Shown here in pieces: positions 11,358-23,340 of a DNA stretch of 64,000 nucleotides; within the stretch, counting starts at the first letter, position 1; every line of letters starts with the position of its first letter. The notes below the pieces were generated by a model, which was not told the DNA's origin, made no database searches, and saw nothing but the letters and a program-made list of their open reading frames with translations. Position numbers and translations under genes: made by a program. Source of the stretch: Acanthococcus lagerstroemiae (Eukaryota > Arthropoda > Insecta > Hemiptera > Eriococcidae); contig CM063106.1 of the NCBI GenBank assembly GCA_031841125.1, positions 34,282,001-34,346,000 on the forward strand, read 5' to 3'.

Positions 11358-14028
11358 TTCTCAATTCATAAATTTTAACTTCTTTACCCCCCAGTTTTCT
11401 TGCATCCCGAAGCATTGATTTCAGACAGAAATGTGCTGAGGATTTATCCGGCATAGGATAAGCCCAAGCATAACGCGTAAAATCATCGATAAACGTAATA
11501 ATGTACTTATTATTTTTAGAAATAGAACTTGGTTTCAATGGCCCTATTACGTCAGTGTGAACTAACCTAAAGGGTGCGTCATATCTATGCCTTTCTGAAT
11601 TTGATGGATTTTTAGTCATCTTGGCTAGTTTGCAAACTTCGCATTCCAAAATATCTCTCCCAAATTTTACTCCTCTTAATTCTGGGATGATTTTTGCAGC
11701 TTTCTCTAAATAAGTTAATGAGATATGTGATAAACGAACATGCCACAGCATACCAATATTTTGAATTGCCTGTTCAACATTTTCAATTAAAGGATTCAAG
11801 GACTCATCTTTCTCCTCTTCTGCTATAATTTTAGCAACACGTACATAATTGTCGAGCTCTTTTGATTTTAAATTATTTGCTGTATCATTACATATTTTAT
11901 TATTTTCTGCGTGAATGCCACTTTCTGCGTTTGTGGCATACAAGTGTTCATTTACCTCGTGAGGTCTGTCATCACGTAAGACAGGTTCCTCATTTTTACT
12001 CCCTTCGTTTTTATTATTACTGTTTTCTGCTGAAGAGCTCGCGTAATTATGTTCGTTAGTGATTATTTCAACAGAAAGTGGGTTTTTAACCACAGGGATT
12101 GCATATGAGTGCTCACTATTTATTTCTACCATAGAAGGTTCAACTTGTACAGGATTTTCTTCATTAATATAACACTCGACAGATTCTTCCCCAATGTTGT
12201 TTTCAAGTTCAAAATTTAATTTCCAAAACCTTCCATCGAAAGCACCAGTTTTAATAATATTCCGTGAAGATGCTTCAAACACTTTGATTCCTGTATGACT
12301 TAATAAAACATCAGCACCATTACACACCAATTTTCTCAAACTTAACAAATTTTTTGTCAGCTTATCTGCAAACAAGATTTGATTTAATTTAACAATTTTG
12401 CCACTATCAAGCCTTGAAATAAAAGAACCCTTCTTTGTTGCCTGTATAGGAGCTTTCGAATTTGCAGAACAAATATTAATAGGTTTCATTAAATTCACAA
12501 TTTCACTGAAATATTCAGTCGAATTTACCATGTGTTCTGTCGCTCCAGAATCACATATCATTTCTACAATTTTTTTGTTATTATTCACATTATTTTTAAT
12601 ATACTCACCAACTAAGTTCGCTTCAACTTTCTTCTTTCTTTGGTTCTCTTCTTCGTCCATTTGGCCAGGAACGTCCTTGTAGCAAACCAAAGCACTTGAC
12701 TCCTGATCCCAGTTGTTGGAGTCATTCCCCGCATCTTCATAGGAACTGTAGTCTTCGGCACCATAGTATTCACCATACGAATTATCGTACGCATCTTCCA
12801 CGGCGTAAAACGCATAGGTAGATTTATTGTTTGCATCAACCAGCTTGACACGTTGAAAATATTTTCCTCGATTTCCGCCACGGAACCGACCACGTCCTCG
12901 TGTTCGACTATATGGACGATAATACGGGCGAAATCTAGGAGCTCTAACACGACCACGCATATATTCACCACGGATTCTTCCACCAGACTGGCCACGGATT
13001 CCCACTTGCTGATCAAATTGCTTACGTTCTGGGCAGGTTTCACTCTCATGATCGTCTACCATTTTCTTACAATTGTAACAAAGCCACTTCGGTGATCGAC
13101 ATGCAGATGATAGATGTCCTCCTTTTCCACAGCGGTAACATTTTGTTTCCTTCCTACCCGCGAAATTCGCTTCAATTTTTCCCTCGTTTGTTCGTTCACT
13201 TTCTTCGGCTCTTTCACTGGCAGCTTGACGGAGGAAAGCGTGTGCATCTGCCATCGTGATGTTTGGATTTGCGGAATGATAATACACAACTTCCTTGAAA
13301 CACTTACGACATGCCATTACGAAGTTTCCTACAGCTTGCTTATCGGTGATTGGCGTCACCTGACGAATTTTCAACAGAGCTTTATTAAATCGTTCGATAA
13401 ATTGTTCTACCTTTTCACCCGTTGTTGTAGGATCATAAACAATAGCTGTCCAGGCACGATTCGCAGCATATTCCGTCAACGAGTTCACAGGATTTTTAAT
13501 CTGCTCTAATTTCTCCCACATAGCTTTAGGGTCGTTGATATTTTCATATGAGATCGTACGTCGAAATTCATCAGCGATTCTGGCAGATAAATACGTATAT
13601 AACCAGCCTCTTGCACCTTCTTTTGCATCTTCTGACATATTTATTGTCCATGAGACATTATCGAAAATAAGTGGTTCCAAGCGAAAACCTTTAATTTCAG
13701 CTCTTGTGTGTCTCTTCCACGATTCAAAATCCATGGCTTCTGTAAGGATAACTGCAGGAACCTGGGGTTTCGGAGGCACGAACACTTCGATTGGAGTATT
13801 ATTTCCATATACTGACTGACCTGCGATATCACTTTGCTGCGAAGTTTCTTTCAGCTTTTCCACTATCTTCCCACCTTTGACTGCTTCAGTTACACTTCTC
13901 AGCACCTCGGATATTAATTGACTTTTTAGTTTCTCAATATCCAGGATTTCGGAAGTAGTAGCCGGCTGGTTTTCCGGCGGTCCATCTTTTCCATCCATAT
14001 TGGGTAAAGCTGCCAAGCTGCACTCCAC
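11344..14028 (-). pseudogene. Copia gag, protease and integrase N-half
   Basis: 894 codons. Gag (UBN2-like region, LKIRQVTPITDKQAVGNFVM) carries a CCHC zinc knuckle CYRCGKGGHLSSAC near residue 296 and an Arg/Gly-rich stretch after it. The aspartic protease motif CDSGATEHM is near residue 490. The integrase zinc domain (HVRLSH to CEVCKLAK, about 762-800) and the first catalytic Asp (HTDVIGPL) follow. The frame then ends early in a stop caused by the small duplication. The first ATG is at 14028. A second in-frame ATG ten codons on (MDGKDGPPEN) may be the true start. Confidence 0.93.
11351..11364. repeat. 7-bp tandem duplication breaking Copia pol
   Basis: ttctcaa occurs twice in direct succession on the + strand, inside the integrase core. 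A 7-bp gain shifts frame by one, which explains why the two long reading frames overlap at 11344-11357. Confidence 0.85.
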
Positions 14029-14177
14029 ACAAGAGAGAGAGAGGAACTGCGATTTGCCAACTTCGAATTCTGCGACACACGAAATCCGCGAGACCGGTCA
14101 AAGTAAAAAAAATCTCTCTCAGACGAATGTTTGAATTACTGGCGACTACCGGACTTACACAAAATACAAGAAATTTG

Positions 14178-14195
14178 TACCCGGCGCCTCCACCA
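14178..14195 (-). promoter_or_regulatory. Copia primer-binding site
   Basis: TGGTGGAGGCGCCGGGTA starts immediately after the 5' LTR on the element strand. It begins with TGG as required to pair with a tRNA CCA end. I could not assign the tRNA. Confidence 0.7.
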
Positions 14196-14465
14196 CGTTA
14201 GAAAGTTTAGTCGCTATGCTCAATTAAAACACGATACCCAATTCTACTAATTTCGTTTAATGGCGGATAATAACAACAACATTTATATTTTCATCTTCCG
14301 AACATAAAGCTTAACTAATAACACACGAGAGAACCGAAGAATTCCCCAGATGAAGAATTCCAGTACTTCTCTACTAGCTATTCTCGCTAGTAGCGCCTCC
14401 TAGCACATAATGTTGGAACTACTTCATCTTCACGCAGTCAGATTGCCTAGCTGGTATTTTCAACG
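14196..14465 (-). repeat. Copia 5' LTR
   Basis: Same 270-bp sequence as 8615-8884, followed on the right by the gcaac duplication at 14466-14470. Confidence 0.93.
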
Positions 14466-14548
14466 GCAACGGCTGCAATTTGTTTGTATGTACGTTTTGT
14501 CTTTTGGGTATTGGACAACGGAAATTAAGTATTTTTATCAGTAAAGAC

Positions 14549-15308
14549 CAGTGATGGGCACGATCTAGATCTTTTCAAGATCTTAGATCAAAGATTTTTT
14601 TTAAAAGATCTTTGTCTATATTTTATATCTTTGATCTTTAGATCTTTTGATTTTTTCAAAAAGATCAGATCTTTAGATCTTTTCATCTTTCTATTTTTAA
14701 CTTTTGTTCTGTTTTATTTTTTCTCTGTTGACGACTTGGCGACTTTGCGTTGCCGTTGAAATGTTGAATGTTGATGTTGATTAGAATAAGAAATAAGAAT
14801 TGATTAATTGAATGATATTTGATAAGCACTAAAATTCAATTTAATAAGCCCCAAAAAGTTTATTTGCTTAATGCTTTATTGTGCTATACGCGATATGCGA
14901 TAGTATAGTAGTAGTAGTAGTAGTGTAGTAGTAGTGTAGTAGTAGTACTAGTACAGAATTGCAACTTATTTAAATGCTCCCAGGAGAGGGAAAATCGATG
15001 AGACGTTTCACAGGTTGCTTTTTTTGTTTTTTTACACAGCAACAAAGAAAGATTGTAAATTCATAATAAATTGTAATGGTAATATAATAATTAATAATAT
15101 AATTATTAAATTTATAAGTATTTGATTCAAAAATTTTGTGGTTATTTATTTTTATTATTTTATATTTCAGAAAAAAAAGATCTGATCTTTGATCTTTTTT
15201 TTCAGATCAAGGATCTTTTTGAAAGATCTTAGATCTGATCTAGATCTTTTTTTCGGCAAGATCTATGATCTTGATCTAGATTTTTTTTTGAGATCTTGCC
15301 CATCACTG
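14549..15308. mobile_element. GATC-rich hAT-like MITE
   Basis: A 760-bp non-coding element with ends CAGTGATGGGCA...TGCCCATCACTG and a perfect 8-bp target duplication gtaaagac (14541-14548 and 15309-15316), diagnostic of the hAT group. Its first ~150 bp and last ~130 bp are packed with AGATCT/GATCTTT words (about 23 GATC sites in the two ends). The AT-rich middle holds a tag/gta microsatellite at about 14904-14945. Confidence 0.92.
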
Positions 15309-15415
15309 GTAAAGACTAAAGAAGCCAAAAGCAGAAAGCCAAATCCGTATTTTTCAAGGTCAAAAGTTTAAGCCAAAAGCTGAAGCTAAAATTTTTAGCT
15401 GCACTGCATTGCTTA

Positions 15416-15520
15416 TTAGGGACGGCGATATTCATAAATATCAATATCGATATCATATCGATATTTTCTTCATGACAATATTGATGTATCAATATGACAT
15501 CGATATTTTTAACAGAACAG
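15416..15520. repeat. ATCGAT-palindrome stretch, possible truncated hAT-like end
   Basis: It starts tagggacggcgatattc and continues in repeated atatcgatat-type palindromes. This resembles one end of an element like those at 14549 and 50099, but no partner end was found. Confidence 0.4.
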
Positions 15521-15628
15521 CCTAGAGCTTATTTTGGTCACAGAGTCTAGCAAAAAGCAAATGCAAAATGTGAAAATGTGTTCTGTGTTGTAAATCTAAT
15601 GTGATAAGTGAGTAATAAACTAAAGAAG

Positions 15629-15835
15629 CGACAACATCGCCTTTTCTGGTGACAAACCGGCAGCACTAAATAAATGTCAACACTGACAACACTGAAAACC
15701 CGACAACACGGACAACACTGAAAAAGTCGACAACATTGCCTTTTCCAGTGACGAATCGACAATATTTAAAAAATGACCACACTGACAACAATGAAGATTA
15801 CAACAACTCTGACAACACGGAAAAACCGACAAAAC
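15629..15835. repeat. Two degenerate ~100-bp tandem copies rich in gacaaca
   Basis: cgacaacatcgccttttctgg at 15629 recurs as cgacaacattgccttttcc at 15728, each followed by several gacaacac(t/g)gaaaa words. Confidence 0.6.
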
Positions 15836-15849
15836 ACCGACATCCGAAG

Positions 15850-16735
15850 TAGAGTGGTAACGCCTTCCACACTTTGGCTATGCAATACCAAATACGCGAA
15901 TGGACGTTTTGAAATTCCTGGGGCGAACTAAGAAAACGCGAAAATCTTTGGATTGGGGGCAGTTACAGCGATATGCTTTGGAATTTTTGAAAGATAAGAT
16001 TATTCTGCTCCCAAAATTTCAAACCGTGTTCCTCTAGCTCTCACCAATAAAGAGATCTTCGCGTTCTATTATTTCGCCTCAGGAAATTTGAGATATTGAA
16101 GACATCCCTTGGTGCGTATTGTATTGCATATTCGACATGCTGAAGGCATTATCAGAATATTCGAAAATGGACGAAAATGAAAACTGTAATGTTTTTGACA
16201 CCTTCAATGCGTCGAATATGCAATACCAACTACGCGAATTGACGTTTCGAAATTCCTGGGGCGAACTATTAAAACAAAAATCTTTGGATGGGAGGCAGCT
16301 ACAGCTTAACGGTTTCATGTATTCAAAAGAGGGCATCATTTTGCTCTTAAAACTTCAAACCGTTTTCCTCTAGCTGTCACCAGCTCAGAGATTTTCGTGT
16401 TTTATTAGTTCGCCCCAGGAAATTAGGAATTTCGAAAATGTTAATTGGTGTGTATTCGGTTGCATATTGGACATGCTGAAGGCATTACCGGACTATTCGA
16501 AAATGGATGAAAATGAAAACTGCGATGTTTTTGTCGCCCTCAATGTGTTGAGTATGCAATACCAACTACGCACATCGACGTCTTAGAATGTTCCAATTTC
16601 TTAGGGCGAATCGATAAAACGCGAAAATCTTTGGATCGTTGGTAGGTACAGCGAAACGGTTTGAAATTTTCGAAAGAGGGGCTCATTTTGCTCTCAAATT
16701 TTACATTTGCCGACTTCTCCCCAAGAACCATTTAA
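15850..16735. repeat. Type A modules, left block (about 2.6 copies)
   Basis: The marker cctggggcgaactaa-like recurs at about 15923, 16261 and 16606, a spacing of ~340 bp. Between markers lies the inverse ttagttcgccccagg-like sequence, and gtattgcatattcgacatg faces its inverse near gaatatgcaatac. Each monomer therefore contains two dyads. 15848-16100 is nearly identical to 21405-21660. Confidence 0.85.
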
Positions 16736-17180
16736 AATCCCGCATCTAGGAAAACGAAAGGAACTGTTAATCTCTTACATACTTTTCCTTGCTGCTCCCG
16801 GAACTGCTTCCTGGGTCCATCGTTGGAATGAAATCAAAATTGGTTCAAAGACTTTCAATTTGATCACTTTGCACAACTGCTTTCTCTGTATAAATTGTTT
16901 CCATAAACTGCAGCTACCCACAAGAGAAGTACTAAGGGGTTGGGAGCATGTAGATATCATAGCTACCAATAAACGGTACTAATTACTAAGCGGTACAAAA
17001 GTGTGCTATATATAAATCATTTTCACCTGCAGCAACTCCCTAAGAGAATCTTCAAGGGGCTAGGGGCATGTTGACATGATACCTGCCTGCCGCGGGTACC
17101 AATTACGAAGTGGCACAAATATTGTACTTTATACAGATCATTTTTATGCGATGCACCCCCCCCCCAGGGGCTGGGGACAA

Positions 17181-17648
17181 GTTGATCTCAAAATGTAAGA
17201 AACGAAAAATCAGCACTTCTTTGGTAAAGGTTTCTTACCAAATTTTCTTCGTTTTTCTCTATCTCTCACCGTTCTCGAGATATTCGCAATTTTCCGGAAA
17301 ATTTTTAATTTTTTCTTCCAGGTACAGAAAAAAAATTGAGAAAGAACGAATTTCGAATTTGTATGTTGTGTAAGTTGCATAGCTTAACATTGACAGGCAC
17401 AAACAATTTATTTGAAAAGAATGACTTGTGCCTACTAGTTGCAGGTTATGCATTTAAAATAACATGCAAATTCAAAATTGTTTCTTTTTCAAAAATTTTT
17501 CGAAACCTGGAAGAAAAAAATCGAAAATTTTCCGGAAAATGGTGAATATCTCGAGAACGGTGAGAGATAGAGAAAAATGGAGAAAATTTGGTAAGAAACA
17601 TTTACTAAAGAAGTGCTGATTTTTCATTCCCTACATTCTGGGATCAAC
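17181..17648. repeat. Type B foldback 1
   Basis: A nearly complete 468-bp palindrome: gttgatctcaaaatgta ... ctctcaccgttctcgagata ... and its inverse tatctcgagaacggtgagag ... gggatcaac. The centre is also inverted (aggcacaaacaa versus ttgtgcct). Confidence 0.85.
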
Positions 17649-18320
17649 TTGCCACCCCCCCCCCCCTTCACTGGGACTTCTATCAGAGTTAGCTGCAGAT
17701 GGAAACGATTTGCATAGAGAAAGCAGTTATACAAAGTGATGAATTTGAAAGACTTTGAAACTGTTTTTGTTTCGATCCAATGACGGATCCTGGAAGCAGT
17801 TCAGCAAACAGCAATAAAGAGTATATAAGAATTTGACAGTTTTTCGTTTTCCCACAAGCGGGGTTCTGAAGAGGCCTTTAGGGGGGGGGGAGCAGATGTT
17901 CGCCTCATGCCCTGTTAGATCTGTCACAGTTTACAAGTTCAAAGTCTGGTCTTGAGGACAGTTACCCCTACTTCCAGACAGGAAGAAATGGAATGGTACG
18001 GCAAGAGACATTCTAAACGTTGCTTCCATTAGTAGTTGGTTATAATACTTACCTGCCCCCGGCCCCCTTGCGTTTTTCTTAGAGGGAACCCAATGATGAA
18101 GAAATCTATTTACCAAGTAATTCAGTGATACGGAAACAAAATATAACTATAGTGCAAATTATCTTCAACAGCACCGTCTCAAGAGAAGTCACAAGGGGGC
18201 GAGAGGCATGTAGACATCATACCTACCAGCAGCGGGTACCAATTACAAATTGATACAAATATGTACTCTGTACAGATCATTTTCATGGGATGCACCCTCT
18301 CCCCCTGGGGCTGGAGGTAA

Positions 18321-18781
18321 GTTGATCTCAAATTGTAGGAAATGAAAAATCAGCACTTCTTTAGTAAAGGTTTCTTACCGAATTTTCTCAGTTTTTCTCT
18401 ATCTCTCACCGTTCTCGAGATATTCGCAATTTTCCGGAAATTTTTTTTTTTTCCAGGTTTCGAAAAAAAATCGAAAAAGAACCAATTTCGAAGTTGGATG
18501 TTATTCAAGTTGCATAGCTTACTATTAACAGGCACAAACAATTTATTAGAAAAGAATGATTTGTGCCTACTATTTGCAGGATATGCAAATTAAATAACAT
18601 GCAAATTCGAAATTGGTTCTTTTCAAAAAAATTTCGAAACCTGGAAGAGAAAATCGAAAATTTTCCGGAAAATGGTGAATATCTCAAGAACGGTGAGAGA
18701 TAGAGAAAAACGGAGAAAATTTGGTAAGAAACCTTTACTAAAGAAGTGCTGATTTTTCATTTCCTACAATTTGAGATCAAC
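18321..18781. repeat. Type B foldback 2
   Basis: Same palindrome as 17181-17648, 461 bp, 1140 bp further on. Confidence 0.85.
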
Positions 18782-19687
18782 TTGCCCCAGGTCTGGGGGG
18801 GGGGTGCTCTCTATGAATGTGATCTGTATGAAGTACATATTTGGACCAATTGTTAACTGGTGCCTGCTGCTGGCAGGTATGAAGTCAACGTGCCCCCTAG
18901 CCTCTTGAGGATTCTCTTAGGGAGGTGCTGCAGATGAAAATGATTTGTATTGAGTACACATTTGTACAACTTAATAATTAATATCTTCTCCTAGTAGCTA
19001 TGATATCAACATGCTCCCAGCCCCTTAGTACTTCTTGGGCGGGTAAGCTGTAGATGGAAACAATTTGTATAAAGGAAGCATTTATGCAAAGTGATCAAAT
19101 CTAAAAGCATTGAATCGGTTTTCGTTTCATTCCAATGGCGGATCCAGGAAGCAATTCAGGGAGCAGCAAGAAAGAGTATGTAAGAGTTTAAAAGTTCCTT
19201 TCGTTTTCCTAGATCTGGGATTCTAAATCGTACTATGGGGGGTGGGGGCAGTCAGTAAATGTTCTCTGCTTCCGTGTTGAATCCGCCACAGTTAATGAAT
19301 TCAAGTTCTCCTCCTAAGGAGAGCTGTCCCTCCTTTCATAAAGGAAAAAATTGGATGGTATTGTAACACGTATTCAAAATGTTGCATTTAGTACATAGTA
19401 GTTGGTTATGATACATACCTGGCCCCACCCCCTCTCGGTTTTTTTTAGGGGGATTCGAATGATGAAGAAATGTATTTAATAGTTAGTTCAGTAATGAGAA
19501 AACTAAAGATAACTAGTGAGAATTATTTTCATCAGCAGTGCCACCCCAAGAGAAGCCACAAGGAGCTAGGGGCATGTTGACATCATACCTGCCAGCAGCG
19601 GGTACCAATTACAAATTTATACAAATATGTACTCTATACAGACCATTTTCATGGGATGCACCCCATACCCCCAGGGGCTGGGGGCAA

Positions 19688-20101
19688 GTTGATTCAAATT
19701 GTAGGAAATAAAAAATCAGCACTTCTTTAGTAACTGTTTCTTCCGGAAATTTTTGATTTTTTTCCCCCAGGTTTTGAAAAAAAAAAAATCGAAAAAGAAC
19801 CAATTTTGAATTTGAATGTTATTCAAGTTGCATAGCTTACTATTAACAGGCACAGATTATTCATTTGAAAATAATGACTTGTGCCTACTATTTGCAGGAT
19901 ATGCAATTTAAATAACATGCAAATTCAAAATTAGTTCTTTTTCAAAAAATTTTCGAAACCTGGAAGAAAAAATCGAAAATTTTCCGGAAAATGGTGAATA
20001 TCTCGAGAACGGTGAGAGATAGAGAAAAACGGAGAAAATTGGGTAAGAAACCTTTCCTAAAGAAGTGCTGCTTTATCATTTCCTACATTTTGAGATCAAA
20101 T
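19688..20101. repeat. Type B foldback 3, left arm shortened
   Basis: Third copy, 414 bp. The left arm lacks roughly 65 bp covering the ctctcaccgttctcgagata segment, while the right arm is complete. Confidence 0.8.
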
Positions 20102-20349
20102 TGCCTCCCCCCCTCCCCTCCTAATTGTGACTTCTATCAGAGGTAGCTGCAGATGGAAACGATTTGCATAGAGAAAGCAGTTATACAAAGTGATGAATTT
20201 TAAAGGCTTTGAAACTGTCTTTGTTTCTTTCCAGTGACAGATCCTGGAAGCAGTTTAGCGAATAGCAGTGAAGAGTATATAAGAATTTGATAGTTCCTTT
20301 CATTTTCCTACAAGCGGGGTCCTGGAGAGGTCTTGGGGGGCAGGCCATG

Positions 20350-21060
20350 TTGAAGGCGTTACCACATTCTTCTTTATTTGGACACACTTTCTAGTGTATC
20401 TCGGCAACGGAGCGTCGCCGCCAATTTTGAAAAACAGATTCGAACTCAGCGTGAAGAACTGAGTAAAAAACAGTCTTTAATTCCAAATTTTTGATTTTCT
20501 CGAATTTTGAAAATTTCTTCATACGGCGAACAAATTTTTTTTCGGCTGAAAAGTCAGTCATACTCAAAATTGTCTAGTCTATCCAAAATTTAAAACCATT
20601 TCCCTCTAGCTATCTCCAATCAAGATATTTTTCCGTTTTATCAGTTCACCCCAGGAAATTGTAGATTTCGAAAATGTCAACTGGTCTTTTTGGTGTTGCA
20701 TTTTCACCGTGTTGAAGGCGTTACAACATTCTTCTTTATTTGGTCACACTTTCTAGTGTATCTCGGCAACAGAGCGTCGCCGCTAAATTTGAGCAACAGA
20801 TTTGAACTCAGCCCAAAAAATTGAGTAAAAAACAGTCTTTAATTCGAAATTTTGGATTTTCTCGAATTTTGAAAATTTCTCCATATTATATATGTACATC
20901 ATGTCTTTTATGGGGCGAAAAAAGATTTTCGGCTGAAGAGTCAGTCTTATTCAAAATTGTCTCCTCTATCCAAAATTTCAAACCACATCGCTCTAGCTAT
21001 CTCCAATCGAGAGATTTTCCCGTTTTATCAGTTCGCCCCAGGAAACTAGAGATTTTGAAA
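20350..21060. repeat. Type C modules (two direct copies)
   Basis: gttgaaggcgtta followed by cattcttctttatttgg and gtgtatctcggcaacggagc begins at about 20350 and again at about 20708. A third, shortened copy is at about 23370-23620. Confidence 0.75.
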
Positions 21061-21099
21061 AATTCGAAAATTCAAAGTAAGTTGGTGACGCCTTACACA

Positions 21100-23340
21100 C
21101 GTTGAGTCTGCAATTCCATGTACGCGAATTGACGTTTCGGAAATTTCCAATTTCCTGGGGCGAACTAATAAAACGGGAAAATCGTTGAATTGAGGGCAGC
21201 TACAGCAGCACGGTTTAAAATTTTTGTAAGAGGGGGTCATTCTGCTCCCAAAGTTTCAAACCGTCTTCCTCTAGCTCTCACCAATCCAGAGATTTTAACT
21301 TTTATTAGTTCACTTCAGGAAATTAGCAATTTCGAAAATGTCATTTGGTGTGTATTGGGTTACATATTAACATTCTGAAGGAATCACCAGACTATTCGAA
21401 AATCCGAAGTAGAGTGGTAACGCCTTCCACACGTTGGCTATGCAATACCAACTACGCGAATTGACGTTTTGAAATTCCTGGGGCGAACTAAGAAAACGCG
21501 AAAATCTTTGGATTGGGGGCAGTTACAGCGATATGCTTTGGAATTTTTGAAAGATAAGATTATTCTGCTCCCAAAATTTCAAACAGTGTTCCTCTAGCTC
21601 TCACCGATTCAGAGATTTTCGCGTTTTATTAGTTCGCCCCAGGAAATTTAAGATATTGAAAACGTCACTTGATGCGTATTGTATTGCATATTCGACATGC
21701 TTAAGGCATTATCAGAATATTCAAAAATAGACGAAAATGAAAACTGTAATGTTTGTGACACCTTCAACGCGTTGAATATGCAATACCAACTACGCGAATT
21801 GACGTTTTGAAATTCCTGGGGCGAACTAATAAAACACAAAAATCTTTGGATGGGAGGCAGCTACAGCTTAACGGTTTCATGTATTCGAAAGAGGGCATCA
21901 TTTTGCTCTTAAAACTTAAACCGTTTTCCTCTAGCTGTCACCAGCTCAGAGATTTTCGCGTTTTATTAGTTCGCCACAGGAAATTAGGAATTTCGAAAAT
22001 GTTAATTGGTGTGTATTCGGTTGCATATTTGACATGCTGAAGGCATTACCGGACTATTCAAAAATGGACGAAAATGAAAATGGTAATGCTTTAACGCCTT
22101 CATCGCGTTGAATATGCAATTCTGGATGCGGGAATACACGTTTTCCAAATTTCTCAATTTCCTGGGGCGAACTGATAAAACGCGAAAACCTTTGAATTGG
22201 ACGCTGCTGGAGCGAAACGGTTTGAAATTTCCGAAAGAGGGGATCATTTTGTCCTCAAAGTTGCAGACAGTTTTCCTCTGGCTGTCACCAGTCCAGAGAT
22301 TTTCACGTTTTATTAGTTCGCTCCGGGAAATTAGAAATTTCGAAACTGTCAATTAGTGTGTATTCAGTTGCATATTCGATACGCAGAAGGCATGACCAAA
22401 TTATTTGAAAATAGACGAAAATGAAAACTGTGATGTTTTTGTCGCCCTCAATGCGTTGAGTATGCAATACCAACTACGCAAATCGACGTCTTAGAATTTT
22501 CCAATTTCCTGGGGCGAACTGATAAAACGCGAAAATCTTTGGATTGGGGGCAGCTACAGCGATATGCTTTGGAATTTTCGAAGGATAAGATTATTCTGCT
22601 CCCAAAATTTCAAACAGTGTTCCTCTAGCTCTCACCGATTCAGAGATTTTCGCGTTTTATTAGTTCGCCCCAGGAAATTTAAGATATTGAAAAAGTCACT
22701 TGGTGCGTATTGTATTGCATATTCGACATGCTGAAGGCATTGTCAGAATATTCGAAAATAGATGAAAATGAAAACTGTAATGTTTTTGATACCTTCAACG
22801 CGTTGAATATGCAATACGAACTACGCGAATTGACGTTTTGAAATTCCTGGGGCGAACTAATAAAACGCTAAAATCTTCAGATTGGAGGCAGCTACAGCGA
22901 AACGCTTTCATGTATTTGAAAGAGGGGATCACTTTGCTCTTAAAATTTCAAACCGTTTTCCTCTAGCTGTCACCAGTTCAGAGATTTTCGTGTTTTATTA
23001 GTTCGCCCCAGGAAATTAAGAATTTCGTAAATGTTAGTTGGTGTGTATTTGGTTGCATATTTGACATGCTGAAGGCATTACGACGCCTTCAACGCATTGA
23101 ATATGCAATTCCGGATACGGGAATATACGTTTTCAAATATTTCAATTCCCTGGGGCGAACTTATAAAACGCAAAAATCTTTGAATTGGACGCTACTGGAG
23201 CGAAACGGTTTGAAATCTCCGAAAGAGTGGATCATTTTGCTCTCAATGTTGCAGACCGTTTTCCTCTAGCTGTCACCAGTCCAGAGATTTTCACGTTTTA
23301 TCAGTTCACCCCAGGAAATTGGAGATTCCGAAAATGTCAA
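21100..23340. repeat. Type A modules, right block (about 7 copies)
   Basis: The gcgaact marker occurs at about 21160, 21483, 21821, 22167, 22513, 22852 and 23154 (spacings 323, 338, 346, 346, 339, 302). Internal order varies: the module near 22513 repeats the one near 21483. Confidence 0.85.

Larger units (their letters stand above)
8615..14465 (-). mobile_element. Full-length Copia (Ty1/Copia) LTR retrotransposon
   Basis: A 5851-bp element oriented on the - strand: 5' LTR 14196-14465, primer-binding site next to it, gag-protease-integrase-RT-RNase H in the Copia order, polypurine tract, 3' LTR 8615-8884. The LTRs appear identical over 270 bp and are flanked by a perfect 5-bp duplication, so the insertion is recent. 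The coding region is broken by a 7-bp tandem duplication at 11351-11364. A structurally complete but probably non-autonomous copy. Confidence 0.95.
8095..15415. mobile_element. Old host element carrying nested insertions (element X)
   Basis: The sequence left of the Copia element (8095-8614) and right of the hAT-like MITE (15317-15415) shares the microrepeat ccaaaagctgaaag and similar words. It begins cagtgcattgcag and ends with a partial inverse near ctgcactgcattgc. With the Copia and MITE insertions removed at their target duplications, the pieces join into one sequence of about 700 bp. The outer ends are only weakly inverted and no target duplication is convincing, so X is inferred. Confidence 0.4.
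16740..20350. repeat. Type B territory with large inverted segments
   Basis: 16740-16980 (cccgcatctaggaaaacg ... gggagcatgtagatatc) is the imperfect inverse of about 18995-19235. Direct copies of the inverse form lie at 17690-17890 and 20150-20345. Smaller foldbacks at 17181, 18321 and 19688 are nested inside. Confidence 0.75.

Noticed and set aside
12612..13049. 145-codon frame on the - strand inside Copia gag
   Set aside because: Out-of-frame shadow of the gag/protease region.
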